Part shown: one piece after another, positions 1 to 12,772 of the stretch
How positions within the stretch are numbered: position 1 is the stretch's first letter
How the letters are laid out: every line of letters starts with the position of its first letter
Assembly (NCBI GenBank): GCA_004352715.1
Contig: SCFE01000026.1
Coordinates: 94,099-158,098, forward strand
Length of the DNA: 64,000 bases
Direction of reading: 5' to 3'
Source of the DNA: Hofstenia miamia
Lineage: Eukaryota; Xenacoelomorpha; Acoela
The notes under the pieces: generated by a model
The model's input: only the letters and a program-made list of their open reading frames with translations
The model's database searches: none
What the model was told of the DNA's origin: nothing
Program-made: the position numbers and the translations under genes

Positions 1-1
1 T

Positions 2-1895
2 CTTTGGATGCAGGGTCTGGGAGCACTGAATCGGACTGTGAAGTCCGCACTGCACCATGAGCTTCAAATGGTTCATGAAGCAGGAGGGATGAGTATTCAG
101 TCAACCTCATTTGCACCTGTTCACCATCAGCTTCAAATGGTTGATGATGTTTGGTGAGAGGGTTTCCTTGCACCAGGTACTGCAATGGTGGGTGTTAAAT
201 GTAAAATTCTGGATTCCTCACCACTTACAAATGTTTTGGAGTCTTATATTAATTGACCTCGCCCAGACTCAGACTCATCTGCATCCTCTATGAACTCTAA
301 AACTCTTAAAAACATTCGCAGATTGGAAAAATTTACTTCTATAGAAGGTGAACTGCTCCACCCCTACTTCAAACATACAAAGAAGGCTCTTTATATAGTT
401 GATTGTAATACTCCCGCTGAAACTCAGCAACACATACAAACTCTTTTATATTATCAAAAATCTGTTCTCTATGCAAGTGTGTTACCTCTCACTATAGACT
501 CTTATAAACAAGCTCATTGTAATACTCTACTATATTACAAGCACACTATAGTGAAAACATTTGAAAGATGTAATCTAAACACAAAAATTCATCCTTCCTT
601 TGATGAAAACTTCAACATTAAACATTTACAACAACTTCTTGTAAATTTACCTAAACTTCAACTTATCGAATTGTTAAATATAGATTACAATTCTTTGCAA
701 ATTGTTTACTTTATCCATTCAAAAGACATTGCTTTACCTAACCTTCACAAAAATTTGGAAAATGTCAGCACACTACCACAAAGAATAAAGTCACACTATT
801 ATTTATTTATATTGAACACGAAATTGAATTACCCCAGAATTCTTTGAATCTCTAGAACGTACTGTTGAAAACTTTTTTATATTTCGATGATTATGTTGTT
901 CTTAATAATGACTACAGTGATGACAGCATATCAAAGATGCTCTACACCAACATTATGATGAACAATAAACTGCCAGCTATTCGCCCAATTATAGACACAT
1001 GATTGTCAATCGATTTATGTCTTTTGCACAAGCAGCAGAAATACTTAATGAAACCAATGAACTGATTTATCTAGGCAAAGTACTGATTCGAAAATTATCA
1101 GATGCCGCAATTCGAGAATTAAACAGTTACTGGAACAATATCAAAAGAGAAAAATTAAAAGAAGAAACATGGCCTGACATTGATATTAAAGCACAATCAC
1201 TACACTATCACTCTTCAGTAGAATCAGCAATATCAAATATGCAAATATCATTTAACTTAAAAGACAAAAGTGATTTCATTAAAACTTTATTCTCTGAAGA
1301 AAAAGTTCCTTCATTTAATGCAAAAGCAGCCATGTGGTTACTATCAATATTTTTAATGAAGTTTGAAAATCTATCTTTACTAATCAATAAAAAATTACAT
1401 CGAAATATGTCTAAAACTACTAATTTCAAAATAGCCACCTCTCCCATTTCCATGAAAGCAAAAAATTCGCTATTAAGTGGTATATTGATCGCAACAAGTC
1501 CTCTAAAAGAAGCAGACGCAAAGATATTTTATAAGTGTGAAAAATATTTTACCTGCCTACTCTGTCAATTTCACATAACTGGCATCATTCCTACAACAAT
1601 ATTATGTTTTAAACTCAGAATCGACTACAATGATATCACACTGTTTTCAGATCATGTTTGCAAGTATATGTGGGGCACTACTAGTGAAACTAGATACAAC
1701 ACTTTTCCTGGAGATTTAATTCAATTTTCCATAGAAAACAATATAAACAAAAACTTGCTGATAATCGAAACGATTTATTATACAAATGGTTTCAGAAATA
1801 CTACGTCCCAGTCAAAAATCAAGTGTCGCAAATGCATCCTAATTCATCCTGTTGATGTGTTCTCATATCCTAGTGAGACGCTTTTAGGATGCTGA
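2..1895 (+). pseudogene. Decayed gene with C-terminal OB-fold (RPA1-like) domain
   Basis: One reading frame runs in from the left edge (frame of position 2) to 847, broken by TGA at 155-157 and 254-256. It continues in another frame at about 885-1002 and a third at 999-1895, so at least two frameshifts and several stops break it. The last fragment (298 codons) is the best preserved. Its residues ~165-275 resemble the C-terminal OB fold of replication protein A large subunit: a strand-like segment, a C-x2-C pair (CLLC), a basic strand (KLRID) and a late beta segment (LLIIETIYY) before a CRKC motif. That fold binds single-stranded DNA. The first ~280 codons match nothing I know. I see the disruptions and the motif order directly; the OB-fold call is inference from pattern. 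It could instead be an ORF from an unknown mobile element. Confidence 0.4.
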
Positions 1896-2204
1896 TGTTC
1901 TGCAGATGTCTCATTAGGTTATCACTGATACATCTCATGAGATTACATTGAGATCCCATTTCAGAATTAATGTATAATTCAAGCAATGTAAAAATAAAAA
2001 TGCGCATTCCCAGTCAAAATTCAAGTGTCGCAAATGCATCCTAACTCTTCCTATTGATGTCGCAGGTTCTCATATCCTAGTGAGACGCTTTTAGGATGCT
2101 GATGTTCTGCAGATGTCTCATTAGGTTATCACTGATACATCTCATGAGATTACATTGAGATCCCATTTCAGAATTAATGTATAATTCAAGCAATGTAAAA
2201 ATAA
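1807..2204 (+). repeat. 202-bp direct tandem duplication
   Basis: The segment starting CCCAGTCAAAA at 1807 recurs at 2009, and both copies run to a shared AGCAATGTAAAAATA end (about 1996 and 2204). The first copy covers the last codons and stop of the OB-fold gene remnant; the second is downstream non-coding DNA. Copies differ by a few substitutions and a short indel, so this is an old duplication rather than a contig overlap. Confidence 0.85.
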
Positions 2205-5200
2205 TTTATGCAAAATGTCAGCACTAACTAAGAATTGTTTAAAAATTAGTAAAACTTTTTTTACTTTATAATCTTTTATGTTGCATCAAAAAAATGATTT
2301 CAAATTTTATTCAAAATTGATATAATTAATTTAAATTTATTATTGCCAAAATTATGACCAAATTGCTAAAGAATATATGCGATGTTTTAAAGCTAACTTT
2401 CATGTGAATTAAATTTGTAATTACATGTCTTGGAATGTAATCCATTATCAATACTAGCAGTATTGTGTTAGTTATTGATAGTTTGAATGCGCAAAATGTC
2501 TTTGTGTTTCTAATTGCTTGCTGTGTGCATTCACATATGCATCTGTGCCAAGCAATTAGGTCTGCTGAATCTTATGTGTTCTTTGTAGCAGCTTGGTCAT
2601 TGCTATTTAATAAATTTCCTCATGATAACACTTTGTTATATGCACTTAAAATGCTTTGAAATAGTGTATTTAGCTGTTACAAATGTTACATCTAAAGTTG
2701 TAAAATGACAATTTGTGTCTATTAAATAATATTTCATAATAGTCATTGTACAACTATTGATTTAATATTTATTTGTATTTTGTAATTTGAAATATTGTTT
2801 AATATTTTGTTCTGCTATTACTCACTGTCTGATAATAAGTGAGTTACTGTTTGCTACTATTTGTAAATATGCTAAAGTTTGAATTCTGTTAATTTAAGTT
2901 TTGCTACACTTCCTTTCAGTTGCTTTTGCCTTTGCTGTTATAGATTTCCCTATCTGTATATTTGATTAACCTTATATTTAACATAGTTTGGATAACAGAC
3001 TTTTTATAAATTGCCCACTTATTTTTTATTATATTTATTTTATTTATGAATTTGATCAGTATGATCAATGCTTAGGGCGTCACTTCGGGTGAAAAGTAGG
3101 ATAACCAGAGGCTTTAAATGGTAAAATGGTTTGACTCATTTGGTCTAAGTGATAGTAGGTATTAGGTATAAGGTTTGCATGTAGATATAATTAATGTATT
3201 TTCTCTAGTATAAAATGAGCTGAGAATTAGGAGTTGGAAATTGTTCATCATTTCGGCTGGAGGCCTGATTCTGTAAGAAGAAGTTTGGAATTAACTTGTT
3301 CTCTGAATACTTGTTACCTATGGAATGAACATTCTCTTGTTTTCTCATTAGTTAGAAGTACATAATAACTAGTAGTTTCATTGGTTGTTTTTAACATATC
3401 TAAAGATTGAATGCTTGCTGAGTGTTGCACGTGCTTCTACCACAAGTCAAGCATTCTACAATAGAATCAAACCCAAATTGGTGTAAAAGTGGAAAAATAC
3501 TGCATACATAAGCCCAAGTATGAGCGTTCAAGCATGCCTGGTATGTGTTGGCAAAGTCAAAATATAAGCTTGCAACATATTTAATATTTGTAAACTAAAG
3601 TCAATCTAGCACCTTAGCTGCCAATTTGTAATAGTTCAAATAAGTCACTAATAGCTGTAAACATATGTACTTAATGTAGCCTACTTTTTACTCAGTAATT
3701 ATTTTAGAAAGCCTTTACTTTTGAAAATATTTTAAAAAACAACTTAAAAGCTTGCTTGCCAATGAAATACCATGTAATTTTTTCAACAATAGGGTTATAA
3801 ATAGAACGTTAGCTTTTGCAAAAATACTATGTAGGTAAGCTAAGTCGAGCATGGCTTCCAAATAACCATAGCTTCTAAATTTATTTTGTCACAAATTTAT
3901 TTTTTAATATATTATTACTATATCATCAGATAGTAGTAATTTTTGTGTAAGCATTGCTTAACTTTTAATTTAAGTCACTACTATAGTTAAAAAGCTTTAT
4001 CTTTGTAATGTAGATGTACAATTGCTTTTTGTCTCCCAAGACAGAATCATGGCATCTTCCTAAACAATGACATATTCTTGATTCTATATATAATTATTAA
4101 GAACAATTGTAAATTAATCATAGTTATTTGTATAATCAGCTGTAATATAATAACAGGGCTTACCAAATTGGTATTATATTAGGCCTAAGATAAAAAATGA
4201 TGTAGAATATTCAAAATGAAAATGTGTCTGACGAATTCAAATATTATAAACATAATAATTATTATATATTTTCTAACATCTAGCTAAACATAGCATATTA
4301 AATATTCTCTCTTGCAAAATTCCTAAAGCATTGTAAAACTGCGGGTGTATGGCATCATTTGAACTCATTTGTCCCAAGATTGGAGCTGAATAGAATAAAA
4401 TAAACAGCTGCAAGTTCATCAGAAGCGGTTTGCCAATCATAATTTGTTTCGTAATATAGAAATATAAAATTGGAATCACCTCTACAAAGCAATAATTTTT
4501 GAAAATTTTAACGAATTTTTGAGAAGTCCTTTACTAAATTTAACCTCATTTGACCCAACATTGACTGGGTCAATTTTTGAACTCTGGTCTCTTCCCTTAT
4601 TAATAAAACTATCAATATTTATTAAACTTAAACCTCTATATTTCTCTGTGAAATAACTGAATGACGTAACTAAATCTGAAGGAATGAAAATATCTATATA
4701 TTAGGGTATAACATTTTCAATTTCATACCTAAGCCTTCTGTGACCATATTAAGGAAATGAGCTTTGTTTTGGTCTTAATTTTAGAATTATTAGGTATTTT
4801 GATTAGTGCAGGATCATAATTCATAATTGTGTTCATTAGTTTGTGTAGTTGAACAATATGGCTGGAGATTGCTTTAGCCCTAAATATCAATGACTAATAA
4901 CTTAGTGTTATGAAAAATAGAATGAGCTTAAGAAATGAAAGCACTGCTGCGATTTCTTGGCACCTCAGAAACGTAAGACTGTGATTTTTAACATTTAGTT
5001 TAACTTTTCCAAATACGTCTCAAAAAATATAACTTACAAGAGACAAAAAAATAATTCAATTCCAGCTAATAGTTCAATAATAAGCTAAGAGTTGATGAGA
5101 CAAAAAAACTAAGCTGTGCCTCTTCAAACTACTATATAAATATATGCTCGAAAAAAAAAAATATATATATATATATATATTCAATGAATTATTATCATTC

Positions 5201-5778
5201 GTTACTCAAAATAATTTCCATACTTGAATAAAAGATTATTAAGTTACTTCATTCAAAAAATTGCAAGGTAATATGAATCAGTGAATAATGGGCTCAATTC
5301 ATCACAACTGGTGAAATTTTGATTGTACTGCCTATGAGACCAACTATGGTCCTTTAACATTTGCAGACTCCCCTTGCCTTAATGACTTGGGAATCAGTAT
5401 TCCCTCTTCTATTTGTATATTGAAGCTGCATATAAATTTGTTTTAAGAGGTAATTAGAATTGTCAAGCCCTTGTAACAAAAATTTCCTCAAATTTACATT
5501 TATAAATTATCAGATTTTAGATGATGTAATGTATACAAAAATATTAAAATAGACATACTGCGTCTCAAGCAATAACAATTTATCATTATAAGCAGTAACA
5601 CATACATTCAAGAAACTAAAAATGATATCTTTTAAAAACAAATTTTTCCAATCTAAGGATAAATATTGATAAAGCCTTTGCTTAATATGCATTTAGAAAA
5701 GCAGAACATCCTTTGTGAGTGCAAACATATGGAGGTTGGCTGTTCACAAAGGAGGACTCTAGATACAATTCAATTCTA
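2205..5778. other. AT-rich non-coding DNA, no gene seen
   Basis: About 3.6 kb with only short unrelated frames, homopolymer runs and an (AT)n microsatellite at about 5160-5180. No splice-bounded exon, RNA gene or transposon end was recognised. A second (AT)n at 5779-5802 is the landing site of the transposon that follows. Confidence 0.6.
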
Positions 5779-6204
5779 ATATATATATATATATATATAT
5801 ATTAGGGTGGTCCTTATATGGACTGAATTTTTTTTAAAAATTTTTTCTCAAGCTCCCACCATCCCATCTGATACTCCTACCAGAGAAATGAAAAAGTTAA
5901 AAATTTTTCAAAGATTAGATTGAATTTAGTTTATGCTCAAGCAAGATAAAAATTTGTATATATGTGTAACTGAACTGAAATCTTGTAAATATTACACATC
6001 TCCTATTAATTACATCTTGGCCATGAAAATGATGTTATTTTAGTAATTAATCTATAGAATTAAAACAAAACTGTGGTTATATATGTATATTAACTAGATA
6101 TATAATAAAAATGTAATGTATATTGTTCTGTAGTGTATAATCTTAATTGAACATGTATCAAAGTAAAGCTGAATCACAGGTAATTAGGCCTACATTTTCT
6201 AATC

Positions 6205-8893
6205 ATGTCTAATACTGCAATAGTATCAACACGCAGTAAAACTGAGGTTTATCTCCTTGGCTCAACAGTTGAAATTCTTCACGGTTCTAAACTACCATCA
6301 GTCAGTGATGTGCTACGGCTTTATAGTCATAAATTGAAATCTTCTAGGACAAAACACGGTGCAGCTGTCAGTGTTATTGAAGAAGTGCAGTTGTTCTGGG
6401 ACAGAGCAAAGATACCTATGAGCCGTTCTGATCATGCTGTCTCTCATCTGGAGGAATTGGTTAAAAAATGGGAGGGGCTTAAGAAGAACAAGGCCCGAAG
6501 AACAGCAACCCAAATTGCAAATGAGGAAGCCTTTAAAGACACCTGCAATGCTCTGTTTGATTTCGATCATCATGATGCATTGCAGAATATAAACTTGGAA
6601 GAAGATAAGCAATTCTTGTTGGCTCAATGAGAGAAAGGAAAGCAGGGAGTAATGGCAGGCGTGGATATGTCCCTGGCCAAATTCAGTTGCTGAAACGCCA
6701 GCAAGCTGAAAAGGCTCCACTTGATAGAAAGGTTACACTGGAATCATCAGTTTCATCTTCAAATGAAGATGGTTCAATTGATTCAGCTGAGGTAGGAGCT
6801 ACTGTTGGCCCATGTTTTCCCAAATGAAAACGTGGTCGCCCCAATATTCTAACTCCTGAGATCCTGTCTTCACTTGACTGTACAAAACGAGTGATTAGAC
6901 AAGCAGTACAGCTCATTGCTCCAGTAATTCATGCAGCTGGCCAAAACATTGAGGACTACAATCTCAACAGGTCATCTATTCGACGATACCGTCAGAAGCA
7001 CCGTGCTACATTTTCATCCACATTGAAATCAGAGTTTAATCCCCAGAAACCAATGGTTCTTCATTGGGATGGAAAGCTTATGCAGGATCTTACTGGAGAT
7101 AGAAAAGTTGATCGCCTGCCAATCATTGTGTCCGGATCTGGTACTGAACAACTACTCTATGTTCCTAAACTGTCTTCAGGGAGTGGAAAGGCTATAGCTG
7201 ATGCACTGATGGACACAGTGTCTGATTGGGGTATTGCTGACAGCATCGTAACTCTCAGTTTGACACTACATCCAGCAATACTTGTAGAATAAATGGTGCA
7301 TGCACACTATTTGAACAGTGCCTGGGCAGGAATCTCCTTCACCTAGCATGCAGACATCATGTGCATGAGATCATGCTTGAGGCAGCCTTTTCCACAACTA
7401 TGATACCTTCAATTGGCCCTGAAATCCAAATATTTAAATGCTTCAAAGCTTACTGGCCAATCATTGTGGTCACTGATTAGCCTGGCATTGAAGTTAAAGC
7501 CATCGCAGAAGCACTTGCTAGTGTATTGGATGACCTGAAGGTATTCATTAGTGACCAGCTTCAGATGTCTCACCAGCGTGAAGACTATCGGGAACTTCTT
7601 GAACTCTCCTTAATATTCTTAGGAGGAATTCCTGCAAGTGGTTTGAAGTTCAGAAAGCCAGGTGCTATCCATCGTGCATGCTTCATGGCTCGGCTAATAT
7701 ATGCCATTAGTATCAACACGCAGTAAAACTGAGGTTTATCTCCTTGGCTCAACAGTTGAAATTCTTCACGGTTCTAAACTACCATCAGTCAGTGATGTGC
7801 TACGGCTTTATAGTCATAAATTGAAATCTTCTAGGACAAAACACGGTGCAGCTGTCAGTGTTATTGAAGAAGTGCAGTTGTTCTGGGACAGAGCAAAGAT
7901 ACCTATGAGCCGTTCTGATCATGCTGTCTCTCATCTGGAGGAATTGGTTAAAAAATGGGAGGGGCTTAAGAAGAACAAGGCCCGAAGAACAGCAACCCAA
8001 ATTGCAAATGAGGAAGCCTTTAAAGACACCTGCAATGCTCTGTTTGATTTCGATCATCATGATGCATTGCAGAATATAAACTTGGAAGAAGATAAGCAAT
8101 TCTTGTTGGCTCAATGAGAGAAAGGAAAGCAGGGAGTAATGGCAGGCGTGGATATGTCCCTGGCCAAATTCAGTTGCTGAAACGCCAGCAAGCTGAAAAG
8201 GCTCCACTTGATAGAAAGGTTACACTGGAATCATCAGTTTCATCTTCAAATGAAGATGGTTCAATTGATTCAGCTGAGGTAGGAGCTACTGTTGGCCCAT
8301 GTTTTCCCAAATGAAAACGTGGTCGCCCCAATATTCTAACTCCTGAGATCCTGTCTTCACTTGACTGTACAAAACGAGTGNTCTGTTGAAACTCTTAGCT
8401 TCATCCAGTTCTGAAGCACATGTCGCTGCTATGAAGAAATTGTGTGGCCAACTATGGTACCTAAGCTGATTGCACTGGACTTTTTTGATCGTAACGTTGA
8501 TGCAGTAGAGAAAAAAGCCATGGTAGATGCACTCGCTCATCAAGGAACACATAAACCACCACAGAAGCGCATTACGGTAGACCATGCCACAATCCACAAC
8601 AAACAGCTGCATGATTTTGTTACACACAATACAAGGAATTTCTTCCAAATTCTACGCATTCCAGATTCATTCCTCTCTGCAGAGCCTTGTACATGGTTGA
8701 TCAATGAGAGCTACCTGGAAGCTGAATCAGTCATCAGTGAACTGCGTGTAGTGAATGACACTGCTGAACGTGGTGTAGCACTGATGCAGAAAATGAAGAC
8801 CAAATGCAGTTTACATTGCAAATTGTTAAGGAACATCATATGCGCTTTCCTGACTCATCTAAGTCGACAACTGTTCAAGCACTGCAGGAACTA
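6205..8893 (+). pseudogene. Transposase of the hAT-like element, broken
   Basis: The frame opens at ATG 6205 and is shifted near 6627. It has an in-frame TGA at 6825-6827, ends early at 7292, resumes in pieces at about 7290-7700, and finishes with the C-terminal part 8442-8893. Visible blocks are HWDGK (about 7060), a serine/threonine-rich strand near 7250, ACRHH (about 7350) and DTAERGVAL (about 8760). These are spaced like the core of a DDE transposase with a large insertion. Expected sequence between about 7700 and 8382 is replaced by a repeat of the 5' part of the gene. With this many lesions no active enzyme is likely. Family-level function (cut-and-paste transposition) is inferred from the conserved blocks plus the flanking TIRs. 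Confidence 0.75.
7708..8380 (+). repeat. 673-bp duplicate of 6221-6893 ending at a single n
   Basis: This block repeats 6221-6893 with no difference that I can see and stops exactly at the single n at 8381. It interrupts the transposase where different sequence is expected. A misplaced or unmerged contig is the simplest reading; a real internal duplication by template switching is possible. Confidence 0.85.
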
Positions 8894-9146
8894 AACCAGT
8901 AATTTGTAATATGTGTTGGAACGTTTAACATAAAACTGTTTGCTTAGTATGTATGTTTATTACTTTGACTTACAGCAGGCAATCTATTCTATAGGCCGGT
9001 TATGCAAAACTTCACTCGCATTGAGCATACCCTAAATATTAACCAATTAAGAAAAAAATTTACCAATAATGTTAATTCATATAGTAGATTAAAATAATAG
9101 GGTGGGAGGTTAAAATTTTGAAAGTTGAAAAATAAGGACCACCCTA

Positions 9147-10377
9147 ATATATATATATATATATTAACTGCAAAATTATACACACTATAGTAGCAGAAAT
9201 TCCAAAAAACTGGAAAATAGCTGCATAGTGCTTCTAGTAACCAATTTCTAATGAAAAAAATAAGTTTTTGAAAAATTCATGTTCAAATGTTTTTTTGCCA
9301 TAGTTCCAAGAGCTGAAAATAAAAAATTATTTATCCGAAATGTACTAAAAGCTAATATGCTTTCCCAATTTTGCACAAACAGCTGAGTATATATATATAT
9401 ATAGGGCGGTTGTGCAATTCTGCACAAAATTTTGTATGCATTGCGCAGTTGAGTTTTTAAGATTGCACACGAACCCTGGTATTTACCATATTAGTAGTAA
9501 GAAGAACTTCATATCTGATATACTGCATTTTAAATAAAAATAGATTTTAGAATAGCACAATTATTTTTCAGATATTGATCAAAGATTTAACATGGTTTAA
9601 GAAAATTTTTATTCACCTAAAAATATGTATTCTTAGTAGTATAATTCAAATGTATCTATATACATTTGAATTTAAAAATGGATAAATGTACTTCATACAA
9701 TAAAAAATGTTCCAATACATTTAGCGCAATACTAAATGCATTTTAAATTTACTTAAATCAAGTATTACTAGGAAATTTGGAATTTAGATTTGATAAAACT
9801 CTAATTAATTCAATCAACTACCGGCGCCTATGTCTATACAGTATACACAAAATATTTGTGCAGTGTAATTTTTCATTGATTATTAAGTAGCTGTTAACAT
9901 TTTTTGTTGCCAAACAATCACTAATCCAAAATCCAACATTTTTGAAAAAAATTCAAATATTTTTTTTAAGGAATATTTAGAAAAATATCAAAAATATAAT
10001 TAAAACAAATAGCAATACACTGTGCATCTATAGTCAACACATAATAAATTTAATAAATTGTGTACATTTATAGTGGTGATTTCAGCATTATATTATACAT
10101 GTTTTTCTTATCAAACTATTGTTTACTCTACACAGAATTTTTCATCAACACTACTGCAATTCTGTTTGTTAACTGTGCAAACTGCTGTTTACTCTACAAA
10201 GAATTTTTCATCAACATTATTAAAGTTCCATTGGATGGCGCTTTAGAGATACAATTGAAATCTTCTCGTTAATATTGAAACAAGACTTTTTTTGACTTAT
10301 TCCAACTATTTTTGAGGATGAGCGAGTTGAGAATCAACCAACAGCAGACTGATTTTGAAAAATCTCTATTGCATTTA
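9147..10377. other. Non-coding, microsatellite-rich interval
   Basis: AT repeats at about 9147-9165 and 9388-9404 flank AT-rich sequence with no usable frame. After the second run the sequence starts GGGCGGTTGTGCAATTCTGC, which looks like a transposon end, but I could not find its inverted partner. A short repeated phrase around TTTACTCTACA occurs twice between 10120 and 10210. Confidence 0.5.
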
Positions 10378-10577
10378 AACATCTTGTTCAACATCTTCAT
10401 CCAGGGAAGGCCGGCCACTTCTTGGAGCATCAGCTACTGATCCAGTTCTTTTAAACTTATTTACCAATCGTGTTACAGTTGATTCTGGAAATGGTTTCTT
10501 ATGCACATTCCTTTGAGTCTTGAATACAAGAATAGCTGCATTGTGCTTTGACCATTTTGGTGAAATAACTTTATTAA
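10378..10577 (-). pseudogene. Mariner-type N-terminal helix-turn-helix remnant
   Basis: About 65 codons read cleanly on the minus strand and end in a stop. They contain the segment STVTRLVNKFKRTGSVADAP followed by RSGRPS. This is the classic layout of the DNA-binding helix-turn-helix domain (DUF4817-like) at the N-terminus of Tc1/mariner-related transposases: second helix, KFxxTGSV turn, then the basic RSGRP hook. No catalytic domain follows, so it is a fragment. A possible element end lies at about 10660-10677 (ACTTTATCCCCAACTTG next to an AT repeat), but no matching left end was found. Confidence 0.7.
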
Positions 10578-10701
10578 TAGCAACTTATCTTCGATTTTAA
10601 TGTTACTAAAATTAGGAATTGGCCCTAGAAAAATAAATTAGCAAATTACTTTTTGCGTGACTTTATCCCCAACTTGTATATATATATATATATATATATA
10701 T

Positions 10702-12600
10702 TGTGGCATAATCTGGTGAGTAACAAAGAAATACAATGAAAGGCAACTAAGACTATCAGCAAACTTTGATTTAATTATATTTCTTGTAATAACACATTTA
10801 TCATTTAATTTTTGTAAAACAATTTTAAGTGCAGTTGCAAGATAATGGTTGTCAGCAAATTGCTAAAAGACTAAACCAATAAATTAGTAATGACGTTGCA
10901 TAATAGAAGCAGACGAAGGAATCAATAAACAATTGTAAATTATGAACAGGTACATGTCAATTGTTTATCTGCTCGTGCAATTTTGATTATAAATATAGAT
11001 TGTAATAGAATTATCGAGTGATGAATTAAGTTTCACCGGGTTTATCTTTTTTGTATTATCAGGTTTAATTATAAATGGCAAAAGAAAGCTAAACGTTCGA
11101 GCTCATGAGTTGTTCCAAATTGTTTCCCAAATTCAAATAAAGGACTTTTGGAGCAGCTGAACAATTAGACATTCATCCCGTGGTGCAGCCAGTAGCTTGA
11201 TATCAAATGTGTGCTCTTAAGTTAGGTATATGAGTAGGGTTTTTTTATTCATTTAGCTTTCTAATAAATTCATTCAAAATAATAAGAACATGTCATCAAA
11301 TACCCACGTAACCAAATACTGGTGGACCACCAGTGGCAGATACGGTGGCCCACCAGGTGGGTTTTGGCTATCCGTGCACCAGTGGCTAGCTGGTGGTCCA
11401 CTGTTGGCTAATTGGTGGGCCACTGGTGGCAAAAATATGATTTAAGCATTAGAGCAATGTCTCAAATGTAGCAACATCAAACTTTTATATTAATAGAGTT
11501 TAAACATTGCAGTTTAAACTAACACAAACCCAACAAAGGGTGGAAGGAAATGCCAGCAAGCTCACAATTTACATTAAATTAAGATTGACAATGAAAAGTA
11601 TAAAGAATTTTTTATTATAACCAATAACAACAAGCACACAAAAATGCCCAATTTAGATTTAATTTTCAATTTCCAAAGAAATTGCAATTTTTAAACATTA
11701 TTTTTTCCATTAATTAAAAATATATTTTGCCCAATTTTAGGTATTCATGTAGACATTGATTTCAAGGTCCACAAATAATCGTGATAAATTATTTTGAAAT
11801 TTCATTCCGCCTATATATCTTATAATTTTTGCAAACGGAAATTGCAAAAAAGCATTCACAATGAATTTTATATGTTTATGACATCGAAGAGAGCATAATA
11901 ATGAATAATATTTTACTTGCAAGCATTAGCTCATATATTATTTATGATTAAGAGTAAATCAGATGTCACTAGTGGTCCACCAGTGGTCCACTGGTGGGAA
12001 CTGGTGGCCGCCCATGCCACTCATTCCCCACCAGGGAACCACTGGTAGTGGCTACACGGGTAGCTGGATGGCTAACTTTAGGCTAACCTACAATTTTAGA
12101 TCCAAATTCTTATGGTATATCTTAACAAGCTCTATTATACATACACGGTGCCTACGAGCCCCGACCTATAATACATGTGTATTAATTACTATTTTGATTG
12201 TCATTGTTTATGACTTATATGTCGGACTACTTAAATTTTCTTTATTGCTGACTGTATTGATTTTTCACATGTACGTAGGAGTTATTTATCTGTATCTATA
12301 TATAGGGCTATTTCTATGTAAGATCTATAGCAAGCTAAAGCATCCAGGTTGCAAGTATTCATTTATTTCCATAGTCAAGTATAATAAGAACAATCAATTC
12401 ACTACATTGATTAGAAATTCCAATGTCCACGCACTGAGAACATTCCCTTGCACTGAGGCTTGTTTGTGAGTCACAACCAAGTCCATGGTAACTATCTTCA
12501 TTCTTCCTTTTATTACATTGCTTGGCGTCAGGTTTCAACCCTGAATAACATCTCGCTGTCAATCTAAATGGAGTTTAATTTGTGATAGTATTTTAAAGTA
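10702..12600 (-). repeat. LTR-like dispersed repeat (family B), split by a MITE
   Basis: Starting at TGTGGCATAATC after an AT repeat, this interval shares phrases in the same order with 24719-25636, 35040-35640 and, inverted, 53880-54203. Shared phrases include the CAGACGAA...CAGGTAC region, a TTTATCTTTT..TATCAGGTTT block and an AACGTTCGAGC block. The termini and the 4-bp target duplication seen at 24719-25636 suggest a solo LTR. The right boundary is uncertain. A foldback MITE at 11303-12060 interrupts it. Confidence 0.5.
11303..12060. mobile_element. Foldback MITE with CCACCAGTGG repeats, copy 1
   Basis: The 758-bp element is bounded by TA on both sides. Its terminal inverted repeats are CCCACGTAACCA at the left and the reverse complement CCCGTGTAGCCA at the right. 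Inside each end lie clusters of short palindrome-like words (CCACCAGTGG, CCACTGGTGG, CCAGTGGTCC), so the ends can fold on themselves and on each other. The central ~530 bp (11430-11965) is unique to this family and has no coding capacity. TA target use points to mobilisation by a Tc1/mariner-type transposase, as inference only. A second copy lies at 44077-44844. Confidence 0.8.
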
Positions 12601-12737
12601 TTTGTATAAAGTGGAACTTATGGCAATCGGATCGAAAGCTTAATTAGTTTGGATCATACACGTAGTGGAAGGAAGTCATTAGTAGTAATTTGGTTCAGTC
12701 TTAATTAATAGTCCATTCTAACCGTTCTGCAGATTCT

Positions 12738-12772
<35 letters not shown>

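Larger units (their letters stand above)
5803..9146 (+). mobile_element. hAT-like DNA transposon with perfect TIRs in (AT)n
   Basis: The left end reads TAGGGTGGTCCTTAT just after an AT microsatellite, and the right end at 9132-9146 is its exact reverse complement, again followed by AT repeats. A terminus beginning TAGGG fits the hAT pattern YARNG, and an 8-bp target duplication would be invisible inside AT repeats. The element encloses a broken transposase on the plus strand. It is 3344 bp as assembled, including a suspicious internal 673-bp duplication. Superfamily assignment is tentative: the transposase belongs to a family I associate with invertebrate genomes, but I could not run a search. 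Both ends being intact suggests it was once mobile or cross-mobilised. Confidence 0.8.

Noticed and set aside
1660-1700. Shared YMWG..SETR string between the OB-fold remnant and the ORF at 17256-17597
   Set aside because: Similarity does not extend beyond about 12 residues and the contexts differ; likely chance.
2465-2659. ORF of 64 codons opening MLVIDSLNAQ
   Set aside because: Short, no motif, no splice or promoter context; expected by chance.
11310-11430. CCACCAGTGG clusters as a CRISPR array
   Set aside because: Irregular spacing, palindromic words within transposon ends, and a eukaryotic genome.
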